Shown: piece by piece, positions 17,902 through 26,150 of the stretch
How positions within the stretch are numbered: the stretch's first letter is position 1
Layout: the number at the start of each line of letters is the position of its first letter
NCBI RefSeq assembly: GCF_014651055.1
Contig: NZ_BMWD01000042.1
Span: forward strand, 1-53,559
Reading direction: 5' to 3'
Length of the DNA stretch: 53,559 nt
Source of the DNA: Streptomyces fructofermentans
GTDB lineage: Bacteria > Actinomycetota > Actinomycetes > Streptomycetales > Streptomycetaceae
Notes under the pieces: generated by a model
What the model was told of the DNA's origin: nothing
Database searches by the model: none
Seen by the model: only the letters and a program-made list of their open reading frames with translations
Made by a program: the position numbers and the translations under genes

Positions 17902-18159
17902 GAAGCTGGATTGCCGGTCCATCGGTCCACCCGCACGAGGCCCTTCATCGCCTGCGCACCATCTCCATTGGCTACCGAAAGGCGGCGGCTGACCTTTTGC
18001 GCCCAGCTTTGATTATTTTTCGAGGAATTCGCCCTCCCGACAGGGTCTGCCCGTAAGTCGCACACCGCACACCGGGCTCCCTTTGCGCTCTTTGTGACAT
18101 AGAAGCGAGTTGGAGGGGCGGCAGTGTCAGACTGTGTCCCTCAGCGAGGGGAATGGATC
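17902..18159. other. intergenic region upstream of the TerD-fusion gene
   Basis: About 260 bp hold no convincing gene. The stretch around 17995-18105 is AT-richer (TTTTGCGCCC, GATTATTTTTCG, CTTTGTGACATAG), as expected for a promoter, but no single -10/-35 pair is compelling. Confidence 0.5.
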
Positions 18160-20016
18160 ATGGCGTTCGGTTTCCGTGTCGGAGTTCCGGGGATGAGTGT
18201 GCGCGTCTCGACACGCGGGGTGCGGACCTCGGTCGGTCCCCGTGCGGCGAGGATCAGCGTGGGCAGCGGCGGCACCAGGGTGTCGTCGGGACTCGGCCCC
18301 TTCTATGCCTCCAGTTCCCTCAGCGGCAGCCAGCGCCGGACCAGCACGCGTCGCACCACAGGATCCCGGCCCGTGACGCCGTCAGCCGCGCAGCTGGAGC
18401 GGGCACGCCGCCAGGCGGAACGGGCACAGCAGGACGCGGAGCGGGATGCCGCCATTGCCCAGTTGCGGGAGCTGAGGAGGCGGACGACCAGCGTTCACCT
18501 GCAGTCGTTCCCTGCTGCACACCCGCCTGCGATTCCGGGCCTTCCGCAGTTGGGTATGCCCTGGGCGCTCGCCGAGGCCCAAGCCTTTCACCTGCGGGGA
18601 GTGGGATGGTTGGCCCGTGGTGATCGGGCTGCCGCCAAGCACTGCGCAGAACAGGATGCGGCCCGGTATCTGGCTGAGGAGACTGCGCGGCTGCACGCCG
18701 TGCATGAACGGATGCGCATGGAAGCCGGGCAGTGGTGGCGGGCGCTGCTGGCAAACGACGAGGAGACCGTCTGTGAGGCGGTGAACACCGCCTTTTCCGA
18801 CAATCCGGCAGCCGGCTGCGCCGTCGGCATGGACGGTGCGGTCCTGTCGGTCGTGATGCGCGCGCAGGACCTCGACGCCATGCCGGCCCAGACCGCCGGC
18901 CTCACGCCCAGCGGGCGCCCGACGTTGAAGAATCTGACCAAGCGCGACCGGGTCCTGTGGTGGCTGACGTCCATGGGCTCCAACATCGTCGCCACCCTCA
19001 TGGAGGGCTTCGCCACCGCCCCGAACATCACCGGCATCGATCTCGCCGTCCTCACTCGTCTGCCCGACACCCAGCGTCTCGGATTCGTCGCCTATGGCCG
19101 CTGGAGCCGGCAATCCATCGAGTCCACTTCCTGGCGCGAACCCGAGGACGCCCTGCGGTTCCTGGATATCGGCCAGGACGTCGCCTGCTCCGTCACCACC
19201 ACCGCGTCCGGCACCTTCTCCAGCACCATCAAGCCATTGGACGCCACCCGCGTACCCGGCCTCCAGGAACTACTGGATCACGCTCAGGACGAGCCGGACG
19301 ACCGCGAGTCCGCTGCCTCCCTCGCCGGTCTCGACCGCACCCTGGGCGCTGGCATTACGCCCGACGACCGGACCACAGTCGACGATCCCTACCGGATCAA
19401 ACCCTTCGCGGAATGGAAGCACGGGGCCGCGCCGCAACCTCCCCCTGCCTCCGCCCCGGTGACACCTGCCGCCTCCGCCACGGAGCTCGTTCCCGGCCAG
19501 AACCTGGTCCTGCCCGATGATGCTCTGCACGGGCTGGGCATCGCCTTCCGCTTTGCCGGTGCGGATGCGGACCTCAGCCTCTTCCTGCTCGGCGACAACG
19601 GCCGCGTGACCGCGGACGAAGACTTCGTCTTCTACAACCAGCCCTCGACCACCGACGGCGCAGCACGCCTCGCGGAAAAGCAGCAGGAAGGGCCCCACAC
19701 CGTCGAACGAGCGACCATCCATCTGTCCGTCCTGCCCGAGCGGGTACGGCGCGTCGCCATCGCCATCAACATGGACGTCGACACCGGCCTGACCTGCGGA
19801 TCCCTCTCTTACGCCGTCTGGGACATGGAATGTGTGACCGGGACCGCTTGGACGTTCAGGCCTCCGGCAGACCCCAGCATCCGCGCCATGGTCATCGCTG
19901 AGCTGTACCGGCACGCCATCGAGGGCCGTTCCGTGTGGAAACTCCGCGCTCTGGGCCAGGGCTGGGCCGAGGGCCTTGACGGACTCGCCCGTGCCCACGG
20001 CATCGACGTGGAATAG
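18160..20016 (+). CDS. DUF4236-TerD domain fusion protein
   Basis: The protein has 618 residues. ATG 18160 is chosen because GAGGGGA precedes it and the DUF4236 domain starts right there; an in-frame GTG lies at 18124. Residues 1-55 show the DUF4236 pattern (GFRVGVPGMSVRVSTRGV, VGPRAARISVG, GTRVSSGLG). Residues 75-120 are a charged helix that may be coiled coil. The middle region (140-400) is helical and unassigned. Residues about 450-610 form a TerD-like domain: LVLPDDALHGLGIAFRFAG, DLSLFLLGDNG, DEDFVFYNQP, VAIAINMDVDTGLTCG and ELYRHAIEGRSVWKLRALG. TerD proteins bind calcium and belong to tellurite-resistance and stress or phage-defence gene sets. The fusion suggests a cytosolic stress-sensing protein. 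Confidence 0.88.
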   Translation: MAFGFRVGVPGMSVRVSTRGVRTSVGPRAARISVGSGGTRVSSGLGPFYASSSLSGSQRRTSTRRTTGSRPVTPSAAQLERARRQAERAQQDAERDAAIAQLRELRRRTTSVHLQSFPAAHPPAIPGLPQLGMPWALAEAQAFHLRGVGWLARGDRAAAKHCAEQDAARYLAEETARLHAVHERMRMEAGQWWRALLANDEETVCEAVNTAFSDNPAAGCAVGMDGAVLSVVMRAQDLDAMPAQTAGLTPSGRPTLKNLTKRDRVLWWLTSMGSNIVATLMEGFATAPNITGIDLAVLTRLPDTQRLGFVAYGRWSRQSIESTSWREPEDALRFLDIGQDVACSVTTTASGTFSSTIKPLDATRVPGLQELLDHAQDEPDDRESAASLAGLDRTLGAGITPDDRTTVDDPYRIKPFAEWKHGAAPQPPPASAPVTPAASATELVPGQNLVLPDDALHGLGIAFRFAGADADLSLFLLGDNGRVTADEDFVFYNQPSTTDGAARLAEKQQEGPHTVERATIHLSVLPERVRRVAIAINMDVDTGLTCGSLSYAVWDMECVTGTAWTFRPPADPSIRAMVIAELYRHAIEGRSVWKLRALGQGWAEGLDGLARAHGIDVE

Positions 20017-20115
20017 CGGTCGAACAGAACCCCCACGGAAGCGACTGATCTCCGAACAGCGCCAGCAGCACGCCGAGGCTCCCCACGCCCTCGTATCGCC
20101 TGCGCCACAGCCTCA

Positions 20116-20250
20116 CGACGCTGGACCAACACCGACCTCAAGGCGTTCGGCCGCCGCCACGCCCGCGAACGCTTCGAACAAGAAGACCTCCAGGCCAACC
20201 TTGCGGGCGCCGAATGGACCGACGACGCCTTCGCTGTCCTGCGTGTCTGA
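20116..20250 (+). pseudogene. short coding remnant
   Basis: A 45-codon open stretch reads RRWTNTDLKAFGRRHARERF through AGAEWTDDAFAVLRV and then stops. It has protein-like composition and is helical, but there is no start codon or ribosome site and upstream reading is not protein-like. It is best seen as the end of a decayed gene. No family was recognised. Confidence 0.35.
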
Positions 20251-20333
20251 GCCCTCCACTGGGCCGACGACTCGCAGCCCCTCCATGAGGACACCGGCTG
20301 ACCGGACACCTGAGCAGCCCGGTACGTCCTCTC

Positions 20334-21032
20334 CTACGGCGGGTGCACCGCCCCGACACCACGCCGACCGAGCGAACGGCTGCGCTGCGACGGCAGACGC
20401 AGCAACTCGCCCAACGGGACGCCGTCGTCGGCCCACTGCTGCAGCCGCTCCCGGTCCACCCAGGCGATGCCGTGGCGTTCGGCCCAGGCTTTGGCGTCGC
20501 GGGTGACCGCGCCGTTGGTGACCACCACCGCCGCGTCCGCCCGGTGCACGGGCCCGGCCGTCCCGTTGAGCTGGTACATCACCGACGAGCCGACCCGGCC
20601 TCCCACCCGCGTGTGCTTGGCCTGCACGACCAGCCGCCCGTACCGGGCGCAGTCGGCGATCACGTCGGCCCCCTGGTCCCCGGCCCGCCCCACCTGGCGG
20701 GCCGCCCACCCGTCCCTGACCAGCAGGTCCCGCAGCGCGTACTCGAAGCGGCGGTCGTCCATCTCGTCCAACTCCACCAGGGACAGGCGCAATCGTGCCA
20801 TCAGCGCGGTGTGACGGCGCCGGCGCCTGACCGTCCGTCCGGCGCGCCACAGCCCGTACCCGGCCAGCGCCGTCGCCGCTGCGGCGACCCACGGCCACCC
20901 CGCCAGCGCCGCCTGCACGGCGACCACGGCCGTTCTGGCCGCCATCCACACCGCGGCCGCCACGACCAGGACCGCGGCCAGTTGCTCGGTGCGCCCGCGC
21001 GGGCGGCGCCAGCGCACGCCACGCGCGGCCAT
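20334..21032 (-). CDS. membrane-anchored Mrr-like restriction endonuclease
   Basis: The protein has 232 residues. ATG 21032 overlaps the stop of the upstream small gene (ATGA). Residues 15-75 contain two hydrophobic helices (AAVLVVAAAVWMAARTAVV and WVAAAATALAGYGLW). The C-terminal part has an Mrr-type PD-(D/E)xK nuclease core: RRFEYALRDLLVRDGW, GDQGADVIADC and LVVQAKHT, where the Asp and the Q-A-K supply the metal and catalytic residues. The end (AWAERHGIAWVDRERL) is usual for the family. Mrr-like enzymes cleave modified or foreign DNA. The membrane anchor is a frequent streptomycete arrangement and may place it where incoming DNA enters. Confidence 0.85.
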   Translation of the reverse strand: MAARGVRWRRPRGRTEQLAAVLVVAAAVWMAARTAVVAVQAALAGWPWVAAAATALAGYGLWRAGRTVRRRRRHTALMARLRLSLVELDEMDDRRFEYALRDLLVRDGWAARQVGRAGDQGADVIADCARYGRLVVQAKHTRVGGRVGSSVMYQLNGTAGPVHRADAAVVVTNGAVTRDAKAWAERHGIAWVDRERLQQWADDGVPLGELLRLPSQRSRSLGRRGVGAVHPP

Positions 21033-21241
21033 CAGCGGCCTGCCGAGACCGACACCGACGGCTGCGGCGCCTCCTCCACCGTCGCCGCTGCCCCGTCGAA
21101 CCCGAAAACCTGGCCCCACAGCCACACGCCCGCGACCAGTCCGGCAACTGTCCAACCGCCGAGCTTGCCCGCCCGCGCCCGCGGGTTGCGCCGCACGTGG
21201 CCGCGAACCCGGTGATATCCCTCAGGAACTCGTGCTCCCAT
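21032..21241 (-). CDS. small single-pass membrane protein
   Basis: The protein has 69 residues: a basic N-terminus (GYHRVRGHVRRNPRARAGK), one transmembrane helix (WTVAGLVAGVWLWGQVFGF), and a short acidic, Ser/Pro-rich tail. Its stop codon overlaps the ATG of the Mrr-like nuclease gene by 4 bp, so the two are co-translated. It may stabilise or localise the nuclease. No family is recognised. Confidence 0.72.
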   Translation of the reverse strand: MGARVPEGYHRVRGHVRRNPRARAGKLGGWTVAGLVAGVWLWGQVFGFDGAAATVEEAPQPSVSVSAGR

Positions 21242-21932
21242 CGGACTCTCCCCCTCACAGGTACTCGGCCGTCAACTACGGCCAGTGCATGAGGAATTGG
21301 TGTAACAGTCGGCACTGACAGGTACCCCTGGACGATCACCAGCCGTGCTGCGACGCGACCCTAAATCCGCCAAGCACCCGCACACGACACCCTCAGACGC
21401 CCGCACTCTCCGGGAACAGACCAGCTCATCAGCGCAAACCGTCCGTCGCCGGCACCCAACGGCCGTCCACCTGCACTACTGCGGCACGTCCGCAAGCCGT
21501 CCCCATGCCCCAGCAACCACCACCTGCACCCCGCGGTTCGAACGGAAACGGCCGATATCCCATCCGTCCGTCTCGGCGGATCAGCCCGCCTCAAGCCGGC
21601 GCCCGGAGGCGTCTTGCTGGCAGCACCAATCAGGGTGATGGCAACACTGCGCGATGGACGGACCCGACCATCCCCCTGGCCTTCCTCCGACCGGCAGCCA
21701 TTCAGGGCCACCCGCGCGGGCGCGGGGAGCAGATTCCCATGATCGTGCGGCCGGGGGCCGGTCAGCTCTGCCGGCGGCTCCGCGGCTGCTGCGGGTCAGG
21801 ACCGCCCGGCGGATCCGGGCCCGGAGTCGGCGGCGTGCTGTCTACCCTCATCTGTGTTCCCTCCCTCGTATCGGGCTGGGGGTGCTGGGTGTCCGGCCGC
21901 GCGACCTTCCAGGGCGAGCGCGGCCGGGCACA
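21242..21932. other. intergenic region with a decayed CRISPR repeat
   Basis: Nearly 700 bp hold no convincing gene on either strand. Near 21666 is a half repeat (GACCATCCCC). At 21705-21732 is one minus-oriented repeat with a deletion (GGCCACCCGCGCGGG... GGGGAGCAG). These are relics of a former array. Confidence 0.6.
21705..21732 (-). CRISPR. solitary decayed CRISPR repeat
   Basis: GGCCACCCGCGCGGG followed by CGCGGGGAGCAG matches the array repeat apart from loss of part of the ATCCC segment. A half repeat lies about 30 bp to its left. There are no further units, so it cannot be an active array. Confidence 0.65.
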
Positions 21933-22115
21933 TCAACAGTCGGCCGCCGGGCTGTCGTCGCCCTCGGGGCAGGCGGGGCAGATGTCCACACCGGGCAGCA
22001 GCGGAATCATCTGCTGGTGCGGATGCGTCCGGCAGTACCTGCGTCCTCGCACCTGGTCGATCTCCAGCTCACTCGCGGCCAGTTGGCGGGAGGTAAGGGC
22101 ACGGTCGGCGGCCAT
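21933..22115 (-). CDS. small cysteine/histidine-rich protein
   Basis: The protein has 60 residues. ATG 22115 follows an AGGAG site at the right distance. The first half is helical (ALTSRQLAASELEIDQV); the second has CRTHPH and then CPAC, a plausible zinc site of the C-x-x-H...C-x-x-C type. Such proteins are common in streptomycetes near XRE/DUF397 gene sets. It follows a 28-residue gene by 7 bp. Confidence 0.65.
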   Translation of the reverse strand: MAADRALTSRQLAASELEIDQVRGRRYCRTHPHQQMIPLLPGVDICPACPEGDDSPAADC

Positions 22116-22122
22116 GGTGCTC

Positions 22123-22209
22123 CTAGTCGTTCTCGGGCGGCGTGGGCGGGTCATCGTCCGGCTTCGGGACGGGCGGCCACGTGTGGGCGGTCCCAAGGTT
22201 GCGGGGCAT
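22123..22209 (-). CDS. 28-residue peptide gene
   Basis: ATG 22209 is preceded by GAGAGGAGGTGCCC, the strongest ribosome site in the neighbourhood. The product begins MPRNLGTAHTWPPVPKPD and ends in an acidic, Pro-rich tail. The small size and the excellent site suggest a translated peptide or leader peptide of the operon that continues with the Cys/His protein at 22115. Function unknown. Confidence 0.55.
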   Translation of the reverse strand: MPRNLGTAHTWPPVPKPDDDPPTPPEND

Positions 22210-22348
22210 GGGCACCTCCTCTCTGCGGATCGGGCCGACCTGGTCAAGGTCGGTCACGTGCTTGACGGGCCCGCCCCGGCTGCTCGACCTGTCCACGGGT
22301 GGGGAGCCGGGGGGGGAGTCTCAGGGAGCGGCATCGGCGAGGCGCTGG

Positions 22349-22654
22349 TCACACCTTGCGAAGATCATGTGCCGCTCCTCTCCTGACGTCGCGGTGCGCG
22401 ATGCTCAGGGCGGCGCCGGCCGAGCAGGGCGTCGCGCCCTCGGCCCGGCAGGCGGCGCAGGCCGCGAAGTGCGCGAGCATGGCCCGGTAGGTCTGCCTGT
22501 AGCTCTGCTTCGGGGCGTCGGTCATGCCAGCGGGGGCGAGGCGTCGCTGATCGCGGCAGGGGGCGCAGGCGTACAGCGGCCAGGACGGGCCGGAGATCCG
22601 TTCGTGCGCACCCACGAGGACCGCGGTGCCGGACGGACCCTGTGGAAGTGACAC
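22349..22654 (-). CDS. small two-zinc-site protein, possibly a fusion
   Basis: The protein has about 101 residues from GTG 22654; a TTG nine bases upstream is the other option. The first part carries AVLVGAHERISGPSWPLYAC and then APC. It matches a recurring small streptomycete protein type with V-G-x-H...S-G-P...Y-A-C-x-x-C. The second part, from an internal Met (MTDAPKQSYRQTYRAMLAHF), has CAACRAEG and a third Cys. It resembles a different small protein normally encoded alone, so this may be a fusion. The frame from ATG near 22709 (MADDPHTSPPRTKQ) ending in CGWCHFH overlaps here and suggests a frameshift relative to an ancestral longer N-terminus. Confidence 0.5.
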   Translation of the reverse strand: MSLPQGPSGTAVLVGAHERISGPSWPLYACAPCRDQRRLAPAGMTDAPKQSYRQTYRAMLAHFAACAACRAEGATPCSAGAALSIAHRDVRRGAAHDLRKV

Positions 22655-22899
22655 CAGCCGCAATCCTGCTTTGTGCGCGGGGGCGAGGTGTGCGGATCGT
22701 CAGCCATGTCGACTCCAGTGCCGGGGTCTGTCGTGAGGCCGACGGTATGAGCGCGATGTGCAGCGCAGCGAGAGATGTGCACTTCTTTGCAGGACACCGC
22801 CTCTACCGGGTGGTTTGACGTGTTCGCCCTCTTGACCGGCTCAGCCACCTGCTCGACTGTGGCGCAAAGAACTGCACACCCTGAGGGCAGGAGGCCGGA

Positions 22900-23160
22900 A
22901 TGTCGTTACGGTTCATCGGGATCGACCCGGACACGAAAACGGCGGATTCCCCGACCGTGTGGGTCGACGAAGAGCAGGGAGAGATCGTCTTCCAGGGATG
23001 GAAGCCGGACCCGCAGCTCCACGCGGAAGTCGCGGCGTTCGAGGTACCGGGCCACGCCGTCGGCATCCCGGCGGACGAGGGCCTGGTCCGCCTCCCCGTC
23101 AGGATGGTGCCGATGATCAGGGAGGCGTGCGATGTCGCCGAGCGGGCCAACAATCGCTGA
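22900..23160 (+). CDS. small conserved protein of a DUF6879/XRE gene set
   Basis: The protein has 86 residues and starts at ATG 22900 after GGAGG-like bases. It is acidic, with RFIGIDPDTKTADSPTVWVD and EIVFQGWKPDP strands. This type of protein repeatedly precedes DUF6879 and XRE-DUF5753 genes in streptomycetes. It overlaps the next gene by 29 bp. It probably acts with those two as one regulatory or toxin-antitoxin-like unit; biochemical role unknown. Confidence 0.8.
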   Translation: MSLRFIGIDPDTKTADSPTVWVDEEQGEIVFQGWKPDPQLHAEVAAFEVPGHAVGIPADEGLVRLPVRMVPMIREACDVAERANNR

Positions 23161-23659
23161 CCTGCTCGCCGGGGCCGAGCGCACCGCCGTGCACCTGGAG
23201 ATGCGGGACCAGTACGGCGTCGCCGCCGAGGCCGAGGACTTCCGCACCTGGCTGGAGACCGGCCGACTCGACACCGACCCCGCCTCCCCGGACTGGGCAC
23301 CCTGGGTCGACCTCGTCGCGTCGGCCGCCGCCCGAGGCGTGACCGTACGGCGCGCCCGGATCGTGTCCGAGCCCGTGAGCGACTACATCCGCTACGAGCA
23401 CGCCTCCACCATCGTCAACGTCCAGGCGGGCGAGGACGTGCGATGGCTGCCCCGCCGCCGCGCCTCCGACATCGCCCTGCCCGGTAACGACTTCTGGCTG
23501 TTCGACGACCAGATCATCCGGTGGGGCTACTTCTCCGGCGAAGGAGCCATGGTCGGCCACGAGGTCTCCGAGGACCACGGGGCAGCGAAGTTGTGCGCCG
23601 AGGCGTTCGCCGCCGTGTGGGCGCGCGCCACGCCCCACAGCGAGTACCGGATCCACTGA
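23132..23659 (+). CDS. DUF6879 family protein
   Basis: The protein has 175 residues. The C-terminal half shows the family hallmarks: RARIVSEPVSDYIRYEH, VRWLPRRRASDIALPGNDFW, LFDDQIIRWGYFSG and LCAEAFAAVWARA. The N-terminus has the usual SAVHLEMRD-type motif (TAVHLEMRDQYG). DUF6879 proteins are almost always encoded beside XRE-DUF5753 regulators and are thought to be partners of them. ATG 23132 overlaps the upstream gene, indicating co-translation. No catalytic residues are known for the family. Confidence 0.9.
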   Translation: MSPSGPTIADLLAGAERTAVHLEMRDQYGVAAEAEDFRTWLETGRLDTDPASPDWAPWVDLVASAAARGVTVRRARIVSEPVSDYIRYEHASTIVNVQAGEDVRWLPRRRASDIALPGNDFWLFDDQIIRWGYFSGEGAMVGHEVSEDHGAAKLCAEAFAAVWARATPHSEYRIH

Positions 23660-23683
23660 ACAGGAAGCGCCAGCCGCCAGCCC

Positions 23684-24538
23684 ATGCCAGCATCCCCGTC
23701 CTCATCGGCTCAGGCCGCTCGTGAAGCCGTCGCTGGTCGGCTGCGTGACCTTCGCAAGGAGGCCGGGCTGACGCTCGTGCAGCTGGCTGCTGCGTGCGGC
23801 TGGCACTACTCGAAGACGTCGCGCATCGAGAACGCCCTCACTGGGCCCTCCGCGACGGACATCCGCCGCTGGTGCTCCGCCGTCCAGGCCGAGGACCAGG
23901 CGGAGGACCTCGTCGTCCAGTCCGTCAACGCCGAGAACATGTACCGGCGGTGGCGCGACCAGGTCCGCTCCGGGCTCCGGCACATCCAGGAGAGCCGGGC
24001 GCGAGTCTGGCGCGACACCGACGTCTTCCGCGTCTACTCCTCCAGCCTGGTGCCCGGCCTCCTCCAGACGGAGGGGTACGCGCTCGCGGTGCTGAAGATG
24101 GCGGCCGCGATCCACGAACTGCCCACCGACGACAGCGGGCCGGCCGCGGCCGCGCGGGTGGAGCGCTCGCGCATCGTGCACGAGCCCGGCCGCCGACGGT
24201 TCGTCATCGTTGTGGAGGAAGGGGTGTTGCACTGTCAGGTGGCCAACCCTGATGCCATGGCGGCCCAGTTGGGCTACTTGCTCGCCGCGGGGGCCTTGCC
24301 TGCCGTGTCCCTCGGTGTCATCCCGGCGGGCATGCGGCGGGTGCACTGGCCGGAGGAGACCTTCCACATCTACGACCACAGGCTGGTGTCCGTCGAGCTG
24401 GTGTCTGCCGAGGTGACGGTCACCCAGCCGACTGAAGTGGCGCAGTATCTGGTGGCGTTCGAGCAGCTGCGCCGCATGGCTGTGTACGGGGCCGATGCGC
24501 GTGCGCTGATCGTGAAGGCCATCGAGGGCGTGCACTGA
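23684..24538 (+). CDS. XRE-family regulator with DUF5753 (Scr1-like)
   Basis: The protein has 284 residues. Residues 12-65 form a helix-turn-helix DNA-binding domain (LRDLRKEAGLTLVQLAAACG, SKTSRIENALTGPS). The rest is DUF5753: RVWRDTDVFRVYSSSLVPG, LLQTEGYALAVL, FVIVVEEGVLHCQV and ISLGVIPAG-like LPAVSLGVIPAG. Proteins of this kind regulate development and act like antitoxins of a paired small protein. The partner here is DUF6879, not DUF397, unlike the locus at 50.6 kb. It starts 24 bp after the DUF6879 stop and ends before a strong hairpin. Confidence 0.93.
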   Translation: MPASPSSSAQAAREAVAGRLRDLRKEAGLTLVQLAAACGWHYSKTSRIENALTGPSATDIRRWCSAVQAEDQAEDLVVQSVNAENMYRRWRDQVRSGLRHIQESRARVWRDTDVFRVYSSSLVPGLLQTEGYALAVLKMAAAIHELPTDDSGPAAAARVERSRIVHEPGRRRFVIVVEEGVLHCQVANPDAMAAQLGYLLAAGALPAVSLGVIPAGMRRVHWPEETFHIYDHRLVSVELVSAEVTVTQPTEVAQYLVAFEQLRRMAVYGADARALIVKAIEGVH

Positions 24539-24557
24539 CCCCGGACGCACGAAAGGG

Positions 24558-24587
24558 CCCCTTCCGACCCCGTAGGGTCGGAAGGGG
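24558..24587 (+). terminator. hairpin terminator after the XRE gene
   Basis: CCCCTTCCGACCC pairs with GGGTCGGAAGGGG over 13 bp around a 4-base loop, 20 bp after the XRE stop. Confidence 0.85.
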
Positions 24588-24596
24588 GCATGGGTG

Positions 24597-24839
24597 TCAG
24601 CGGCCGCTCGATCCCGCAACGGCAGCCATCTCACCATCAGAAGGCACGGAAACCGGCGTATTCACCGGGCTCTCCTCGGCCAGCCCCCACACGAGCCGCG
24701 CATGACCGGGCCCGGCGGAACGCTCGTCAGACCTCTGGGGTGAGCGGCGTGCCGCACCAGCCGTGCCACTAATGAGCTGTGCGTGACGGACGACCGCAGA
24801 TATGATCACGCTTCGCCCATGCGGACATGAGTTCGCCAT
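24597..24839 (-). CDS. possible small protein on the minus strand
   Basis: An 80-codon frame from ATG 24839 ends at 24597. Its second half (GPGHARLVWGLAEESPVNTP) looks protein-like, while the first half is less so and no good ribosome site is present. It may be a real small gene sharing the terminator region at 24558-24587, or a remnant. Confidence 0.28.
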   Translation of the reverse strand: MANSCPHGRSVIISAVVRHAQLISGTAGAARRSPQRSDERSAGPGHARLVWGLAEESPVNTPVSVPSDGEMAAVAGSSGR

Positions 24840-24872
24840 GTGCTTGTACAGAAGCGGAAGTTGAGGAACTGA

Positions 24873-25313
24873 GTGAAGTTCATCCAGAGGGCTACCACAC
24901 TGCTCGCCGCGACCACCCTGGCCGCTGGAACGCTCGTGGCCGGCGCCAGTCCCGCCAGCGCCGCATCGATCACGTTCGCCTACGATTCCCCGAACGGCTC
25001 GGGTCAGATCGTGGTTCTCAGAGACGGCAAGCATGCCGGCTATCTGTACTGGAACTCCGACCCGATACCGGAGCTGAACTGGCCCGGGGATGCGTTTTTG
25101 GCGAGTGACGGCCTGGCCGATGGTTACGGTATCGAGGCGCATCTCTACAGCGGGACCCTCCACCGCATGGCCACCACACGCGGCCACGACGCCCCTTACA
25201 CAAGCCCGTGGACGACCGGCAATCTACCGGAGGGGGAGATGGTCCTCCTTCAGGTCTGCTACGTGAAGGGCACCTCTTCCAACTGCTCCAACACCATGCT
25301 CAAGCATGCCTGA
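24873..25313 (+). CDS. secreted small protein
   Basis: The protein has 146 residues and starts at GTG 24873 after GAGGAACTGA. Residues 1-30 are a classical Sec signal peptide: basic start, hydrophobic core (LLAATTLAAGTLVAG), then ASPASA-A with a likely cleavage near residue 30. The mature part of about 115 residues contains two cysteines near the end (VCYVKG and SNCSNT) that probably pair. The family type is the small secreted streptomycete protein of peptidase-inhibitor-like size, but no specific domain is recognised. A perfect 15-bp hairpin follows the gene. Confidence 0.85.
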   Translation: MKFIQRATTLLAATTLAAGTLVAGASPASAASITFAYDSPNGSGQIVVLRDGKHAGYLYWNSDPIPELNWPGDAFLASDGLADGYGIEAHLYSGTLHRMATTRGHDAPYTSPWTTGNLPEGEMVLLQVCYVKGTSSNCSNTMLKHA

Positions 25314-25375
25314 CATCACACGGTGACGTGGGTGCAGGGCCTTTGGCTGCACAGATCACTCGCAAGGCGTTCGAA

Positions 25376-25414
25376 GGCCCCGCTCTCACCGGTTCCGGTG
25401 AGAGCGGGGCCTTT
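25376..25414 (+). terminator. strong intrinsic terminator
   Basis: GGCCCCGCTCTCACC and GGTGAGAGCGGGGCC form a perfect 15-bp stem with a 6-base loop followed by TTT. It ends the secreted-protein gene. Confidence 0.9.
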
Positions 25415-25534
25415 CCGCGTGTGCCGGCGGCTCAAGTTGCCATCCGCACCATCCTCGACCTGTCCACCGCCCACCTCCGCGAGGAGACCGCTGACCGGCG
25501 AACGGGTGAACGGACCCGTCCCGTACCGACCGGT

Positions 25535-25655
25535 CGCAGCGGGGATGGTCCCAACGACGTCCCACAGGACGCCGCCAGGGCGTCCTGCTCCCCGCCCCTC
25601 TCGGCGAGATCTGCGAGGCTGCCTCGCTGTTCCCCGGCGGGCGGGGATGGTCCTC
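25535..25655 (+). CRISPR. decayed CRISPR remnant
   Basis: A partial repeat ends GCGGGGATGGTCCC at 25552. After exactly 32 bp a second begins CTGCTCCCCGCCCC at 25585 and then decays. A third 29-bp unit at 25627-25655 reads CTGTTCCCCGGCGG... GGGGATGGTCCTC. Orientation is plus. The spacing of the last pair is broken, so the array is dead. Confidence 0.75.
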
Positions 25656-25817
25656 AAGTCACCGGAGGCTCGTCAGCGCATGCCTGGGGCGTTCGTGCTG
25701 CTGATGCTTGCCCTGGGAAGCGGCGCCGCGCACGCACCTCTCATTGTCGGAAGCCCACGAGGTCGGCCCCGGATCAGAGCGTGAGGAACTCGGGTGCCCC
25801 GGCGGCGCCACGGAGCA

Positions 25818-25952
25818 TCAGCGTTCTTCCGATTCAGGCGCCTTCCGGCGTCGGGCAGCTACGCGGGCTGCCCAGGTCGCAACGCCTGCTACAGCGGCCG
25901 TGATCAACGCCGACGGGAATTGCGTCAGCAGTCCTTCCCACAACACGTTCAT
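25818..25952 (-). CDS. 44-residue single-pass membrane protein
   Basis: ATG 25952 follows GGAGGAGG at good distance; the longer upstream frame lacks support. The product is one transmembrane helix (FPSALITAAVAGVATWAA) followed by a basic, charged tail (RRRKAPESEER). It is divergent from the caspase-like gene across a 200-bp region with phased repeats. Small helices of this kind often accompany streptomycete caspase or effector genes, so a membrane partner of the protease is possible. Confidence 0.6.
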   Translation of the reverse strand: MNVLWEGLLTQFPSALITAAVAGVATWAARVAARRRKAPESEER

Positions 25953-26053
25953 CCGCGCCTCCTCCAAACCGTCGCGCTCGATTCGCGACCCGTGGAACCA
26001 GCGTGGGTTCGATTGCGTTTGTCCTGACGAAAGGCACCGGCGCGCTACGACGT

Positions 26054-26100
26054 TCCACAACGTCAGACATGGTCTGACAGCAGCTGACAACGGCTGACAA
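26054..26100. promoter_or_regulatory. 10-bp phased repeat cluster in the divergent region
   Basis: Reading plus, heptamers TCCACAA (26054), CAGACAT (26064), CTGACAG (26074), CTGACAA (26084) and CTGACAA (26094) start exactly 10 bp apart. The second and third also form the inverted repeat GTCAGAC-ATG-GTCTGAC (26062-26078). Sites repeated once per helical turn lie on one DNA face and suit cooperative binding by a regulator of the caspase-like gene or of the divergent small gene. Confidence 0.6.
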
Positions 26101-26150
26101 CGGGTTGCAGGATGCTGGTCCTACGGATCACGAACGTCGAAGGGGCCGCT

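Noticed and set aside
20113..21339. Long minus-strand frame covering the Mrr-like nuclease region
   Set aside because: It is in another frame than the nuclease and its small coupled partner, and reads as Arg/Gly-rich filler.
25990..26020. GGTTCGATT, which looks like a tRNA T-loop
   Set aside because: No acceptor stem, D-arm or anticodon arm can be folded around it. No tRNA was seen anywhere in the window.
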